Position numbers and translations under genes: made by a program. A model generated the notes under the pieces. That model was not told where the DNA came from. It ran no database searches and worked only from the letters and a program-made list of their open reading frames with translations. DNA of 7,423 nucleotides from CAYYYG01 sp964490875. Its GTDB lineage: Bacteria; Patescibacteriota; Microgenomatia; UBA1406; GWC2-37-13. The DNA lies in NCBI GenBank assembly GCA_964490875.1, contig CAZBEF010000021.1, positions 1-7,423 on the forward strand, written 5' to 3'. Each line of letters opens with the position of its first letter. Positions within the stretch are counted from its first letter, which is position 1. This document shows, piece after piece, positions 1-6,691 of this stretch.

Positions 1-1115
1 ACAATATAATTAAAATTATTTTTACGGGAAAGATCGACAACTTCTAATGTCTCGGTGATAGTACCAATTTGATTTGGCTTAATAAGAACAGTAGTACATA
101 ATTCTTCTTTAATCGCCTTCATAAGTCTTTCTTTATTAGTTGTTATCAGATCATCACCGACAAGATAAATCTGTTCCGGCAAAACTGCTGAAAGTTTTTT
201 CCAGCCGTCGTAATCGTCTTCCTGAAGAGGATCTTCCAGAACAAGCATAGAGAAATGAGACGTAAGATTTTTAATGAAGTCTATATATTCGTCCCGCTTA
301 AGAGGATGCGGTTTATCTTTAATTTCATAGCGGTCGTTCTTATAAAAATTAGATGAAGCGATATCAACGCCCAAAAATACATCCATGCCCGGTTTAAGAT
401 CACGTTGGATTATCGTTTCATTCAGAACTTCAAGAGCGTCGGTATTGGTGCTGAAACTGGGGCTGTAGCCGCCTTCTACACCGACCGAAGTATTGGCGCC
501 TCTATATATTAATACTTTATATACTTCATGAAACAACTCAACTCCCATCTGGTACGCTTTTGAATAACTCAACGAAGAAGAAGGAATTACATGAAACTCC
601 TGAAATTCCAGATTATTGTTAGCGTGTTTGCCGCCATTTATCATGCTGAAAATCGGTGAAGGAAGTTTTTCGATAGCAATTTTTTCTTTGAAAATGCTTG
701 CATGCAGCGCATTAATATACTTAAATACACTCATACCCTGATCCACGGCACCTGCTTTTGCGATAAGCTGCGACACAGCCAACATTGTATTGGCGCCAAG
801 TTTGCTTTTATTTGGCGTGCTGTCTGCTTTAATAAGCCAATGGTCAATTTCCTGCTGCTTTAACGGCGAAACTCCCACCAGTTTGGGAGCAATAAGTGTA
901 TTTATGTATGTGACAGCCTGAATCACGCCATTGCCGTCAAACCGTTTTGGATCTTGATCCCGGAGTTCTAGGGCTTCATGTTTTCCAATAGAGGTTCCCG
1001 ATGGAATCGAAGTATTCACCGATTTTCCATTATCCAAGATAAGACGCGCTTCAATTGTGGGAAATCCACGCGAATCCATTATTTCATAAGCCTGGATGCT
1101 TTTGATTACTGCCAT
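1..1115 (-). CDS. eno: Enolase homologue (phosphopyruvate hydratase), 3' end outside window
   Basis: Enolase interconverts 2-phosphoglycerate and PEP in the cytosol with Mg2+. The frame is open for 371 codons from the ATG at 1115-1113 to the left edge; full-length enolases have about 420-430 residues. The N-terminal domain is recognisable by MDSRGFPT (residues 13-20) and the flexible active-site loop PSGTSIG (38-44). The barrel contains INGGKHANN (159-167), QEF (172-174), GVEGGYSP (212-219), GVDIASSNFY (249-258), LEDPL (293-297), GDDL (320-323) and LIKPNQIG (344-351). By family alignment, H164, E173, E214, D251, E294, the DD at 321-322 and K346 match catalytic or Mg-binding positions; the C-terminal His and Lys lie outside the window. 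Oddities are Val213 in place of the usual Asp of GDEGG, Thr and Ile in the loop, and Phe in place of Asn in DSRGNPT. It starts 36 bases after ppsA, with no Shine-Dalgarno sequence and no promoter seen in the gap, so it is probably cotranscribed. Family assignment is firm; full activity is inferred. Confidence 0.93.
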   Translation of the reverse strand, partial: MAVIKSIQAYEIMDSRGFPTIEARLILDNGKSVNTSIPSGTSIGKHEALELRDQDPKRFDGNGVIQAVTYINTLIAPKLVGVSPLKQQEIDHWLIKADSTPNKSKLGANTMLAVSQLIAKAGAVDQGMSVFKYINALHASIFKEKIAIEKLPSPIFSMINGGKHANNNLEFQEFHVIPSSSLSYSKAYQMGVELFHEVYKVLIYRGANTSVGVEGGYSPSFSTNTDALEVLNETIIQRDLKPGMDVFLGVDIASSNFYKNDRYEIKDKPHPLKRDEYIDFIKNLTSHFSMLVLEDPLQEDDYDGWKKLSAVLPEQIYLVGDDLITTNKERLMKAIKEELCTTVLIKPNQIGTITETLEVVDLSRKNNFNYI

Positions 1116-1151
1116 ATTTTAGAAAGATAAAAAGATGCTGATATCCAACAA

Positions 1152-3494
1152 TTATTTATGATGCCTATGCTCAAACTGCTTTTTCTCTATTTCATAAATA
1201 AGTTTGCGGGTTCTATCTACAGCATCCGGACTGATCGAGACACTGGTGATGCCTGCTTTGACAAGTTTTTCCACCAATTCCGGATAATCCGACGCTGCCT
1301 GGCCGCAGATAGAGCATGTCACTCCATACTGAGCACAGGTTGTTACAATGTACTCAAGCACACTCAGAACCAAAGGATTCCGTTCATCATAAATATTGGC
1401 GACAACACTATTGTCCCGGTCTACACCCAAAAGCATCATCGTAAGATCATTTGTGCCGATTGAAACGCCGTCGATACCGACTTTAATAAATTCTTCAATC
1501 TGTAAAGCACATGCCGGGACTTCGGCCATAATCCAAAGCTTAAAGCCGGGGAGTGCAAGAAGCCCGTGTTCGGCAACAATTTCTTTGATCTTGATGAGTT
1601 CATACGGCGCACGGACAAATGGAATCATTAAATGGAGATTGTTATATCCTTGATCCCAAATGTTTTTAATTGCCTGAAGCTCAAGTGAGAATACGGCTGG
1701 ATCAGAAATATAACGCGATGCACCACGGTATCCGATCATAGGATTTTCTTCATGCGGCTCGAATGCTTTACCGCCGATTAGATTTTTGTATTCATTCGTT
1801 TTGAAATCTGTCGCACGGTATACAACTTTTCTTGGGGAGAAAGCATCTACGAATTTGTGAAGATCATGAGTGAGTCTTTTGACAAACTCATGCTCTTTTT
1901 TATGTTTGATGAATTCCTTCGGATGAGTTCCGATTTCGGCAATCATGAATTCAGCACGGAGGAGACCAATACCATCGACATCCATTTCGGAAACTTTCTT
2001 AGCCTGTTCCGGTTCGGCAAGATTTACGTATACTTTAGTAATTGTCTTTGGACTTTTGTGATGAGTTTCATGAGTTGCTTTATTTTTAGAAAATACACTT
2101 CCTTTATAAACTTCACCCGTTTCTCCATTCACCGAAACAACCATGTCATTTTTCAGTACTTTTGTAGCGCCTTCGGCTCCTACCACTGCCGCGATTCCTA
2201 GTTCTCGCGATACTATTGCTGCATGCGAAGTACGGCCTCCTTTTTCGGTAACTATGGCGATTGCTTTCTTCATAGCCGGCACATAATCAGGGTTTGTCTG
2301 AGGTGCCACAAGGACATCACCTTTATGAACTTTATCAATTTCTTTCGGAGAATGAATTACTTTTACTGGGCCCACACCGATACCGGGAGAAGCTGGGGAA
2401 CCGGTAAGAATCGGAAGAGCTGCCACAACTTCATGCCCGGTTTTCTCAGATTTTTCCGTGGTAGCTTTAATTGTGGTAATTGGTCGCGATTGAACAATGT
2501 AAACTCGGTCCTTTTCTATGGCCCATTCAATATCCTGCGGAAAGTAATAATGTGTCTCGATATCTTTAACCAACAAAGCAACTTTGATAATTTCTTCATC
2601 AATAAGTTTCTGTTCGGATCCTTCGCGTTTGGTAAGTTTGACTTCAATATTTTCTTTTCCGTCCTTAATGAATTTAAGATTTTGGAATTTGGTATCTTTT
2701 TTCAGAATGACGAAGGATCGCTTATCTACTTCATAATGATCTGGCGTTACTTTTCCTTGCACGATATATTCACCCAGTCCAAAAATCGCTTCAATAACTA
2801 TTTTTGTTTTATCATTGGTTACAGGATCGATGCTGAAGGCAATACCCGATTTTTCAGACTGAACCATCCGCTGAACAACAGCAGCCAGCCCAACTTTAAA
2901 ATGATCAAATCCCTGTTCATGCCGATAATACATGGCGCGGGCGGTAAACAAAGATGCCCAGCATTCTTTAACTTTCATTAATAAATGAGTTTCTCCGCTT
3001 ACATTAAGGTATGTTTCCTGTTGTCCCGCAAACGAAGCAGTCGGCAGATCTTCTGCAGTCGCTGAAGAACGTACAGCAACAAGTGAAGGTTTATATGCAT
3101 GCGACAGGGAATGAATACTTTGTTCGATCAACGAGATGTTATGTTTAAAATATTTTTCCTGCTTAACCGGAAGTTCTTTATAGAAATGTAGAATTTCCTT
3201 TTCTAAAGCAGAAGGCATAGGAGATTCAATAATCAATTCCTGAATATGCTTAGAAACCTGATCTAATTCATGTGAGTTATCAAAATTGACATTTTTAAGA
3301 AAAGCAGATATTTTAGGTGCAAGTCCGGCTTCCTCTATGAAGTGAAAGTAGGCATTTGATGTTACTACAAAGCCATAAGGAATAGGTAAACTAGCGTTCG
3401 CCATTTCGCCTAAATTAGCGCCTTTTCCACCAACAAGACCCACATCTTCTTTATTAACCTCTTCAAACCAGACAATGTTTTTTTTATTTTTCAT
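1152..3494 (-). CDS. ppsA: Phosphoenolpyruvate synthase (pyruvate, water dikinase)
   Basis: Converts pyruvate, ATP and water to PEP, AMP and phosphate, the gluconeogenic bypass of pyruvate kinase. At 780 residues it is close to the usual size (about 790). The N-terminal ATP-grasp domain (about 5-345) shows GGKGANLGEM (22-31), AVRSSATAEDLP (140-151), SFAGQQETYLNV (154-165), FGLGEYIVQGKVTPD (238-252) and QDIEWAI...VQSRPIT (320-340). The swivelling phosphohistidine domain (about 360-465) has GGRTSHAAIVSRELGI, with H424 as the phosphorylated residue. The C-terminal PEP/pyruvate barrel (about 485-770) has GLLRAEF (510-516), DFKTNEYKNLIGG (563-575), EENPMIGYRGASRY (582-595), GTNDLT (680-685) and SICGQ, with C730 at the catalytic Cys position. 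All expected catalytic motifs are intact, and this combination separates it from pyruvate phosphate dikinase. It is first in an apparent two-gene unit with eno. The ATG at 3494 has no Shine-Dalgarno sequence, but the start fits the family N-terminus. Confidence 0.97.
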   Translation of the reverse strand: MKNKKNIVWFEEVNKEDVGLVGGKGANLGEMANASLPIPYGFVVTSNAYFHFIEEAGLAPKISAFLKNVNFDNSHELDQVSKHIQELIIESPMPSALEKEILHFYKELPVKQEKYFKHNISLIEQSIHSLSHAYKPSLVAVRSSATAEDLPTASFAGQQETYLNVSGETHLLMKVKECWASLFTARAMYYRHEQGFDHFKVGLAAVVQRMVQSEKSGIAFSIDPVTNDKTKIVIEAIFGLGEYIVQGKVTPDHYEVDKRSFVILKKDTKFQNLKFIKDGKENIEVKLTKREGSEQKLIDEEIIKVALLVKDIETHYYFPQDIEWAIEKDRVYIVQSRPITTIKATTEKSEKTGHEVVAALPILTGSPASPGIGVGPVKVIHSPKEIDKVHKGDVLVAPQTNPDYVPAMKKAIAIVTEKGGRTSHAAIVSRELGIAAVVGAEGATKVLKNDMVVSVNGETGEVYKGSVFSKNKATHETHHKSPKTITKVYVNLAEPEQAKKVSEMDVDGIGLLRAEFMIAEIGTHPKEFIKHKKEHEFVKRLTHDLHKFVDAFSPRKVVYRATDFKTNEYKNLIGGKAFEPHEENPMIGYRGASRYISDPAVFSLELQAIKNIWDQGYNNLHLMIPFVRAPYELIKIKEIVAEHGLLALPGFKLWIMAEVPACALQIEEFIKVGIDGVSIGTNDLTMMLLGVDRDNSVVANIYDERNPLVLSVLEYIVTTCAQYGVTCSICGQAASDYPELVEKLVKAGITSVSISPDAVDRTRKLIYEIEKKQFEHRHHK

Positions 3495-3521
3495 ATCTTG
3501 ACCAATAAAATATCTAATACT

Positions 3522-3549
3522 TTTATATTAAATGAAAGTGAAAAGTAAA
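3522..3549 (-). promoter_or_regulatory. Candidate sigma70 promoter for ppsA-eno
   Basis: On the minus strand, TTTACT (3549-3544) and TATAAA (3527-3522) are separated by 16 bases. Transcription would start near 3515, leaving a leader of about 20 bases before the ppsA ATG. The region is very AT-rich, so chance matches are likely and the call is tentative. Confidence 0.4.
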
Positions 3550-3660
3550 TGCAAGAGGAAATCAGTTTACTATTCTTTATATAATGTATTATATTAATTA
3601 AGAATCTTCAAACTGCAAAGTTAGCGAGCCGGCAAATATACTAGTTTCACGTACATGAAT

Positions 3661-3679
3661 ATACATAACAATTATGTAT
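3661..3679. repeat. Perfect inverted repeat, possible operator
   Basis: ATACATAA (3661-3668), a 3-base spacer, then its exact reverse complement TTATGTAT (3672-3679). The right arm touches the -35 hexamer of the candidate permease promoter. An 8-base dyad in this position is typical of a binding site for a dimeric repressor or activator; the regulator is unknown and its gene is not obvious in the window. Confidence 0.45.
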
Positions 3680-3707
3680 TGTATTTAAGTATCAGATACA
3701 ATATAAT
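3679..3707 (+). promoter_or_regulatory. Candidate sigma70 promoter for the APC permease
   Basis: TTGTAT (3679-3684), a 17-base spacer and a consensus TATAAT (3702-3707). The start would be near 3714, giving a leader of about 24 bases before the ATG at 3738. The spacer holds an 11-base perfect palindrome, GTATC-A-GATAC (3689-3699), and the upstream dyad abuts the -35, so the promoter looks suited to regulation. Confidence 0.55.
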
Positions 3708-3737
3708 CATCATCTAATAACCCAAATCTGACTATAT

Positions 3738-5492
3738 ATGAACACAAAATCAGAAAAAAAGCATCCGATACATGCAAAGCTAAATCAGTATCTCGCAACA
3801 GCTATCTGCGGTAATGACATCTTAAGCTCTACTTTATACGTTTCGGGAATCGCGGCCATATTTGCAGGTGTTTACGCTCCAATTGTTCTTCTGATGATCG
3901 TTCTGGTTCTTTTTCTGTACAAAGCTGTCTATACCGAAGTTGTCGAGGCGCTGCCTATCAATGGAGGAGCTTATAACTGCCTTTTAAACGGCACTTCGAA
4001 AATATTTGCTTCCGTTGCAGGCGTTATGACAATTCTTTCCTATATCGCAACAGCTGTAATTTCTGCTAAGGTTGGTATTGAATACCTGCACACAATTTTG
4101 CCTATACCTGTTATTCCTGTCACTATCGGCCTTCTGTTTGCCTTCGCAGTACTTGTTGTGTCCGGCATTCAGGATTCAGCAAAAGTAGCTCTTGGCATTT
4201 TTGTGACTCATATTATTACTTTAATCGTAGTAGTTATTGCTGGTCTTATATATTTTTTGAAAGGAAACTCATTATTTATGGAAAATTTCCGAAACACCGG
4301 CGGAATTATCGCGACTCATGGTAATCTTACCTTTACGCTCTTTTTAGCCTTTTCAGCCTCGTTGTTGGGAGTTTCCGGATTTGAAAGCTCTGCCAACTTT
4401 GTAGAAGAGCAGGAAAAAGGTGTATTCAGAAAAACGCTTCGGAATATGCTTATTGGAGTTGCCATTTTTAATCCTTTAATTTCTTTAGTTACATTGAACA
4501 GTCTGCCTTTAAGTGCTATCGGAGCAGCTAAAGATTTTCTCCTTGCCGACACAGCAAAGGTAATCGGCGGATCACCATTGTTATATTTGGTAGTTATTGA
4601 TGCATGCATGGTGCTTGCTGGAGCTGTACTGACATCGTTTGTCGGTGTAAGCGGTCTTGCATACCGTATGTCCAGCGATGCATGCCTGCCGGAATTTTTA
4701 GGCAAAAAGAATAACAAAGGAAGCTATCCTATTATCATCTTCGGCTTTTTTGTGTTGTGTAGTTCTATTTTATTGATGACAGGCGGCGAACTGCTTTCAC
4801 TTGCAGGTGTTTACACAATTTCATTTTTGGGAGTCATGACATCCTTTGCGTTTGGAAATCTGATACTCCGTGAAACACGAACAGAATTAAAACGAACCTA
4901 TAGAGCGCCGCTTTTATTTGTGGCGTTCGCGTTTATTTCAACATTTATTGGAATTGTCGGTAATATTCTTATTGATCAGAACAATGTTAAATTCTTCGCA
5001 ATTTATTTTATACCTTCGCTTATTGTGGTAGGAGTAATTATTTATCAGGATTACATTTTGAAATCACTGCTTCGATTAACTAAAAATATTCCGGTTGTTC
5101 ATAATTTCCTCATGCAGAAATTCAGCGATCTTGTTGAAGGCCGATTTATTGTCTTTGTCCATCATACCAACCGTCTTCATTCGATTCTGGACTATATTAA
5201 TCGAAATGAAACAGGCTGGAATATTACACTTATTCACTGCAAAAGCGAAGAAAAAGGCAAAGATACCGGAATTGAAGAGTTCCAGCATCTTATCCCTGAT
5301 CTTCAAAAAGCTGGAGTTTTTCCGCATTTTAATATAAATGTAGAATATGTAGACGAAGAATTTACACCAAAGCTGGTGGATAAAATTTCAAAATCGCATA
5401 AAGTGCATAAGAACAGAATGTTTATCGGTTCCATTCATCATTTTCATGAATTTGATTATTCAGAACTTGGCGGAGTACGTATTATCTTCTAA
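3738..5492 (+). CDS. APC-superfamily amino-acid-type permease with cytoplasmic C-terminal domain
   Basis: A 584-residue inner-membrane transporter. About 12 hydrophobic segments can be read at roughly 22-43, 46-62, 88-110, 127-143, 150-174, 197-215, 237-257, 280-305, 331-347, 354-376, 391-411 and 418-438. Family signs are the glycine-containing first segment (GNDILSSTLYVSG, 25-37), the loop EVVEALPINGGAYN (67-80) after segment 2, and GFESSANFVEEQEKG (214-228) at segment 6, which match the conserved APC pattern of an acidic loop with P.NGGAY and a GFE..A...EE motif. Substrate cannot be told from sequence; an amino acid or polyamine carried with protons is usual for the family. Residues about 450-584 are soluble, with alternating strand- and helix-like stretches (RFIVFVHH at 469-476; WNITLIHCKS at 494-503; RMFIGSIHHF at 560-569), reminiscent of the nucleotide-binding-like tails of some APC permeases. 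There is no Shine-Dalgarno sequence. The stop lies 7 bases from the converging gene. Confidence 0.85.
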   Translation: MNTKSEKKHPIHAKLNQYLATAICGNDILSSTLYVSGIAAIFAGVYAPIVLLMIVLVLFLYKAVYTEVVEALPINGGAYNCLLNGTSKIFASVAGVMTILSYIATAVISAKVGIEYLHTILPIPVIPVTIGLLFAFAVLVVSGIQDSAKVALGIFVTHIITLIVVVIAGLIYFLKGNSLFMENFRNTGGIIATHGNLTFTLFLAFSASLLGVSGFESSANFVEEQEKGVFRKTLRNMLIGVAIFNPLISLVTLNSLPLSAIGAAKDFLLADTAKVIGGSPLLYLVVIDACMVLAGAVLTSFVGVSGLAYRMSSDACLPEFLGKKNNKGSYPIIIFGFFVLCSSILLMTGGELLSLAGVYTISFLGVMTSFAFGNLILRETRTELKRTYRAPLLFVAFAFISTFIGIVGNILIDQNNVKFFAIYFIPSLIVVGVIIYQDYILKSLLRLTKNIPVVHNFLMQKFSDLVEGRFIVFVHHTNRLHSILDYINRNETGWNITLIHCKSEEKGKDTGIEEFQHLIPDLQKAGVFPHFNINVEYVDEEFTPKLVDKISKSHKVHKNRMFIGSIHHFHEFDYSELGGVRIIF

Positions 5493-5499
5493 GTAATCT

Positions 5500-6021
5500 T
5501 TAAGGAGCCTTTTGAGGATCAAGATCATGAACACGTATACCAGGAGATTTTAAAGCAGTTTCATATTCATCCTTGCAACCTTCATAGTTTCTCCAATTAG
5601 GAGTAAAAAAAACATCAGTTGATACATTAACTAAACCACGACAAATTTCCTTCATTTTATCATCCTTAGTGCCGCTATTAGGCGTGTAACCTTTCCATGC
5701 TTCCCAGACTTTAGGTGCAAAAAAATCCATCGAGGATAAAACTAATGTTCTTCCATCTTTAGCATATTCTTTTCTTATATTTTCTGTATCTAAAACCAAG
5801 AGTTTTCTATTTTTTTTCTTTTGTTCTTCACTTTCATCTTCTTTTCCCATGCCCCCAGAAACAAAACAAATATTATACTTTTTTTCTTTTAAACTTTTTA
5901 ATTCAGCAAATAGCTTTTCAGTTATTTTGTCAAAATCTTTCTCGTCTCCTATTAAAGATTCTACATCCAGCTTCATGTGTGCTGAACGAATTTCTCTCGG
6001 TGAAACCAAATTAGTTTCCAT
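5500..6021 (-). CDS. Small protein resembling nucleoside 2-deoxyribosyltransferase / DUF4406 fold
   Basis: A 173-residue soluble protein without signal peptide or membrane segment. I do not recognise it as a named gene. The layout fits the nucleoside 2-deoxyribosyltransferase-like Rossmannoid fold: a first strand with a glycine turn, YNICFVSGGM (49-58); a helix around 70-88; a second strand, RTLVLSSMDFF (91-101); then a helix, the strand TDVFFTPNW (135-143), RNYEGCKDEYETAL (144-157) and a final strand, IRVHDLD (162-168). The W-R-N-Y-E-G-C...E...A segment before that strand resembles the DUF4406 pattern of W.NSRGA..E...A. E152 or E154 would be the catalytic-type Glu if it is active. The ATG at 6021 is preferred; a TTG at 6045 in frame would add eight residues. 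Neither start has a Shine-Dalgarno sequence. TAAAAT lies about 10 bases before the ATG, so a leaderless message is possible. Function, if enzymatic, could be nucleotide salvage or phage-related; this is inference. Confidence 0.6.
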   Translation of the reverse strand: METNLVSPREIRSAHMKLDVESLIGDEKDFDKITEKLFAELKSLKEKKYNICFVSGGMGKEDESEEQKKKNRKLLVLDTENIRKEYAKDGRTLVLSSMDFFAPKVWEAWKGYTPNSGTKDDKMKEICRGLVNVSTDVFFTPNWRNYEGCKDEYETALKSPGIRVHDLDPQKAP

Positions 6022-6085
6022 ACAATTAATTTTAAGGCATTTCAATGTAACTTTCTATTTGAGTTAATTTGTGGCTTATAGGCGA

Positions 6086-6113
6086 TTGAAATGGTTTTAA
6101 CTTCTGCTAGACT
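6086..6113 (+). promoter_or_regulatory. Candidate promoter giving a leaderless coiled-coil mRNA
   Basis: TTGAAA (6086-6091), a 16-base spacer and TAGACT (6108-6113, preceded by TGC). A start 7-8 bases downstream would coincide with the ATG at 6121. This argues against the upstream in-frame ATG at 6091, which would lie inside the promoter. Confidence 0.4.
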
Positions 6114-6120
6114 GCATTGT

Positions 6121-6513
6121 ATGTCGCTTACATCTCAAGATTTGAATACAATTCACGGTTTTCTTGAAGAGTTTCAAAAAAAGATCTCAGAAGATACGGA
6201 GCGAAAAATTACTAGCGCAATAAATCAGCTTGAAATTCGCATTTCTGAGAATCTTTCCATACAACAAGGTGAAATGAATAAAAAGTTCAGCTTTCTTGAT
6301 AAACGGTTTAAGAAAGTAGACAAACGACTTGATCAAATTGACGATAAGTTTATGGCTATAGATAAACAATTAGAAACTATAAACCAAAGATTTAATGGTA
6401 TTACCGCAGTTTTAAAAGATATTTTGGATGCAGTTACTATAGACCAAAACGAACGATATTCAGATCACGAATCACGAATTCATAGGCTCGAGCTGCATAC
6501 CAAAATTTCCTAG
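6121..6513 (+). CDS. Hypothetical small coiled-coil protein
   Basis: A 130-residue hydrophilic protein with no signal peptide, membrane segment or catalytic motif. From L59 to I101 hydrophobic residues alternate at 4 and 3 without a break: L59, F63, V66, L70, I73, F77, I80, L84, I87, F91, I94, L98, I101. M52 and F56 extend the pattern upstream, so one uninterrupted coiled coil of about 50 residues is expected, probably dimeric or trimeric. Residues 12-48 are also helix-prone, and the tail (about 105-130) is charged. Proteins with repeated RF.KVDKRLDQID-like heptads are common as orphans in several bacterial groups and in phages, without known function. The ATG at 6121 is chosen over an in-frame ATG at 6091 because promoter-like hexamers lie between them. 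The tag stop overlaps the start of the next promoter, so no terminator follows the gene directly. Confidence 0.65.
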   Translation: MSLTSQDLNTIHGFLEEFQKKISEDTERKITSAINQLEIRISENLSIQQGEMNKKFSFLDKRFKKVDKRLDQIDDKFMAIDKQLETINQRFNGITAVLKDILDAVTIDQNERYSDHESRIHRLELHTKIS

Positions 6514-6542
6514 TTGACATTCAAATAAGCATTTGTTAACAT
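6514..6542 (+). promoter_or_regulatory. Strong sigma70 promoter upstream of the RNA region
   Basis: A perfect -35 TTGACA (6514-6519), a 17-base spacer and a -10 TAACAT (6537-6542) lie immediately after the stop of the coiled-coil gene. Transcription would start near 6549. This is the best promoter match in the window and points to a product that is not the preceding protein: either a separate small RNA or the leader of the tRNA-Ala/23S unit. Confidence 0.6.
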
Positions 6543-6548
6543 ATCCAT

Positions 6549-6668
6549 TACCGATGATATTACGTCTTACTTGATGGCACGATTGGACGCACAACCTGCG
6601 CTCCTAACAGCCGAAATTCCAACGGTCCTGTAAACGGGAAAAAGATAGGGGAAATAGGCTGTTTTTTT
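6549..6668 (+). ncRNA. Candidate small RNA or rRNA-operon leader of about 120 bases
   Basis: Bounded by the promoter at 6514-6542 and the terminator-like element ending at 6668. Its sequence is more GC-rich than the gaps around it. Local hairpins include CGCA-CAACC-TGCG (about 6588-6600) and TCCTG-TAAA-CGGGA (6626-6639), enclosed by a long-range stem AACAGCC/GGCTGTT. I compared it from memory with signal recognition particle RNA, RNase P RNA, tmRNA, 6S and 5S hallmarks and found none, so no family is assigned. The interval also contains a 20-codon frame (ATG at 6574 to TAA at 6633), for which there is no ribosome-binding evidence. Confidence 0.35.
6606..6668 (+). terminator. Terminator-like stem with T-run
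   Basis: AACAGCC (6606-6612) pairs exactly with GGCTGTT (6657-6663), and the right arm runs into seven T (6662-6668). The enclosed loop is long (44 bases) but holds its own small hairpin. The geometry is unusual for an intrinsic terminator, so it may instead be an attenuator or the closing helix of the candidate RNA. Confidence 0.4.
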
Positions 6669-6691
6669 AATGCCTAAAATTCTAGTGTTCT

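Larger units (their letters stand above)
3495..3737. other. Divergent intergenic region between ppsA and the permease
   Basis: This 243-base, strongly AT-rich gap separates two divergent starts and has no convincing open frame or RNA gene. It holds the two outward promoter candidates and two inverted repeats that are listed separately. The middle (about 3600-3655) is slightly more GC-rich and shows no pattern I can name. Confidence 0.7.

Noticed and set aside
1158..2981. Several plus-strand frames opposite ppsA, the longest 252 codons (2223-2981)
   Set aside because: They are antisense to an intact, highly conserved PEP synthase and their translations show no domain or sensible composition.
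4316..5337. Frames overlapping the permease on both strands (4316-4717, 5076-5327, 5095-5337)
   Set aside because: Shadows of the conserved permease reading frame.
5493..5520. Bidirectional terminator between the convergent permease and DUF4406-like genes
   Set aside because: Only a four-base AAGG/CCTT pairing is present, with no adequate stem or T-run.
6022..6045. TTG start extending the DUF4406-like protein by eight residues
   Set aside because: The ATG at 6021 is a better codon and neither start has a ribosome-binding site; the extension shows no family resemblance.
6091..6120. Upstream ATG giving ten extra residues to the coiled-coil protein
   Set aside because: The extension overlaps promoter-like hexamers and adds a non-helical stretch; the ATG at 6121 is better supported, though not proven.
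6549..6668. CRISPR array, riboswitch or known housekeeping RNA in the region before tRNA-Ala
   Set aside because: There are no regularly spaced repeats, and no hallmark of SRP RNA, RNase P RNA, tmRNA or 5S could be found.
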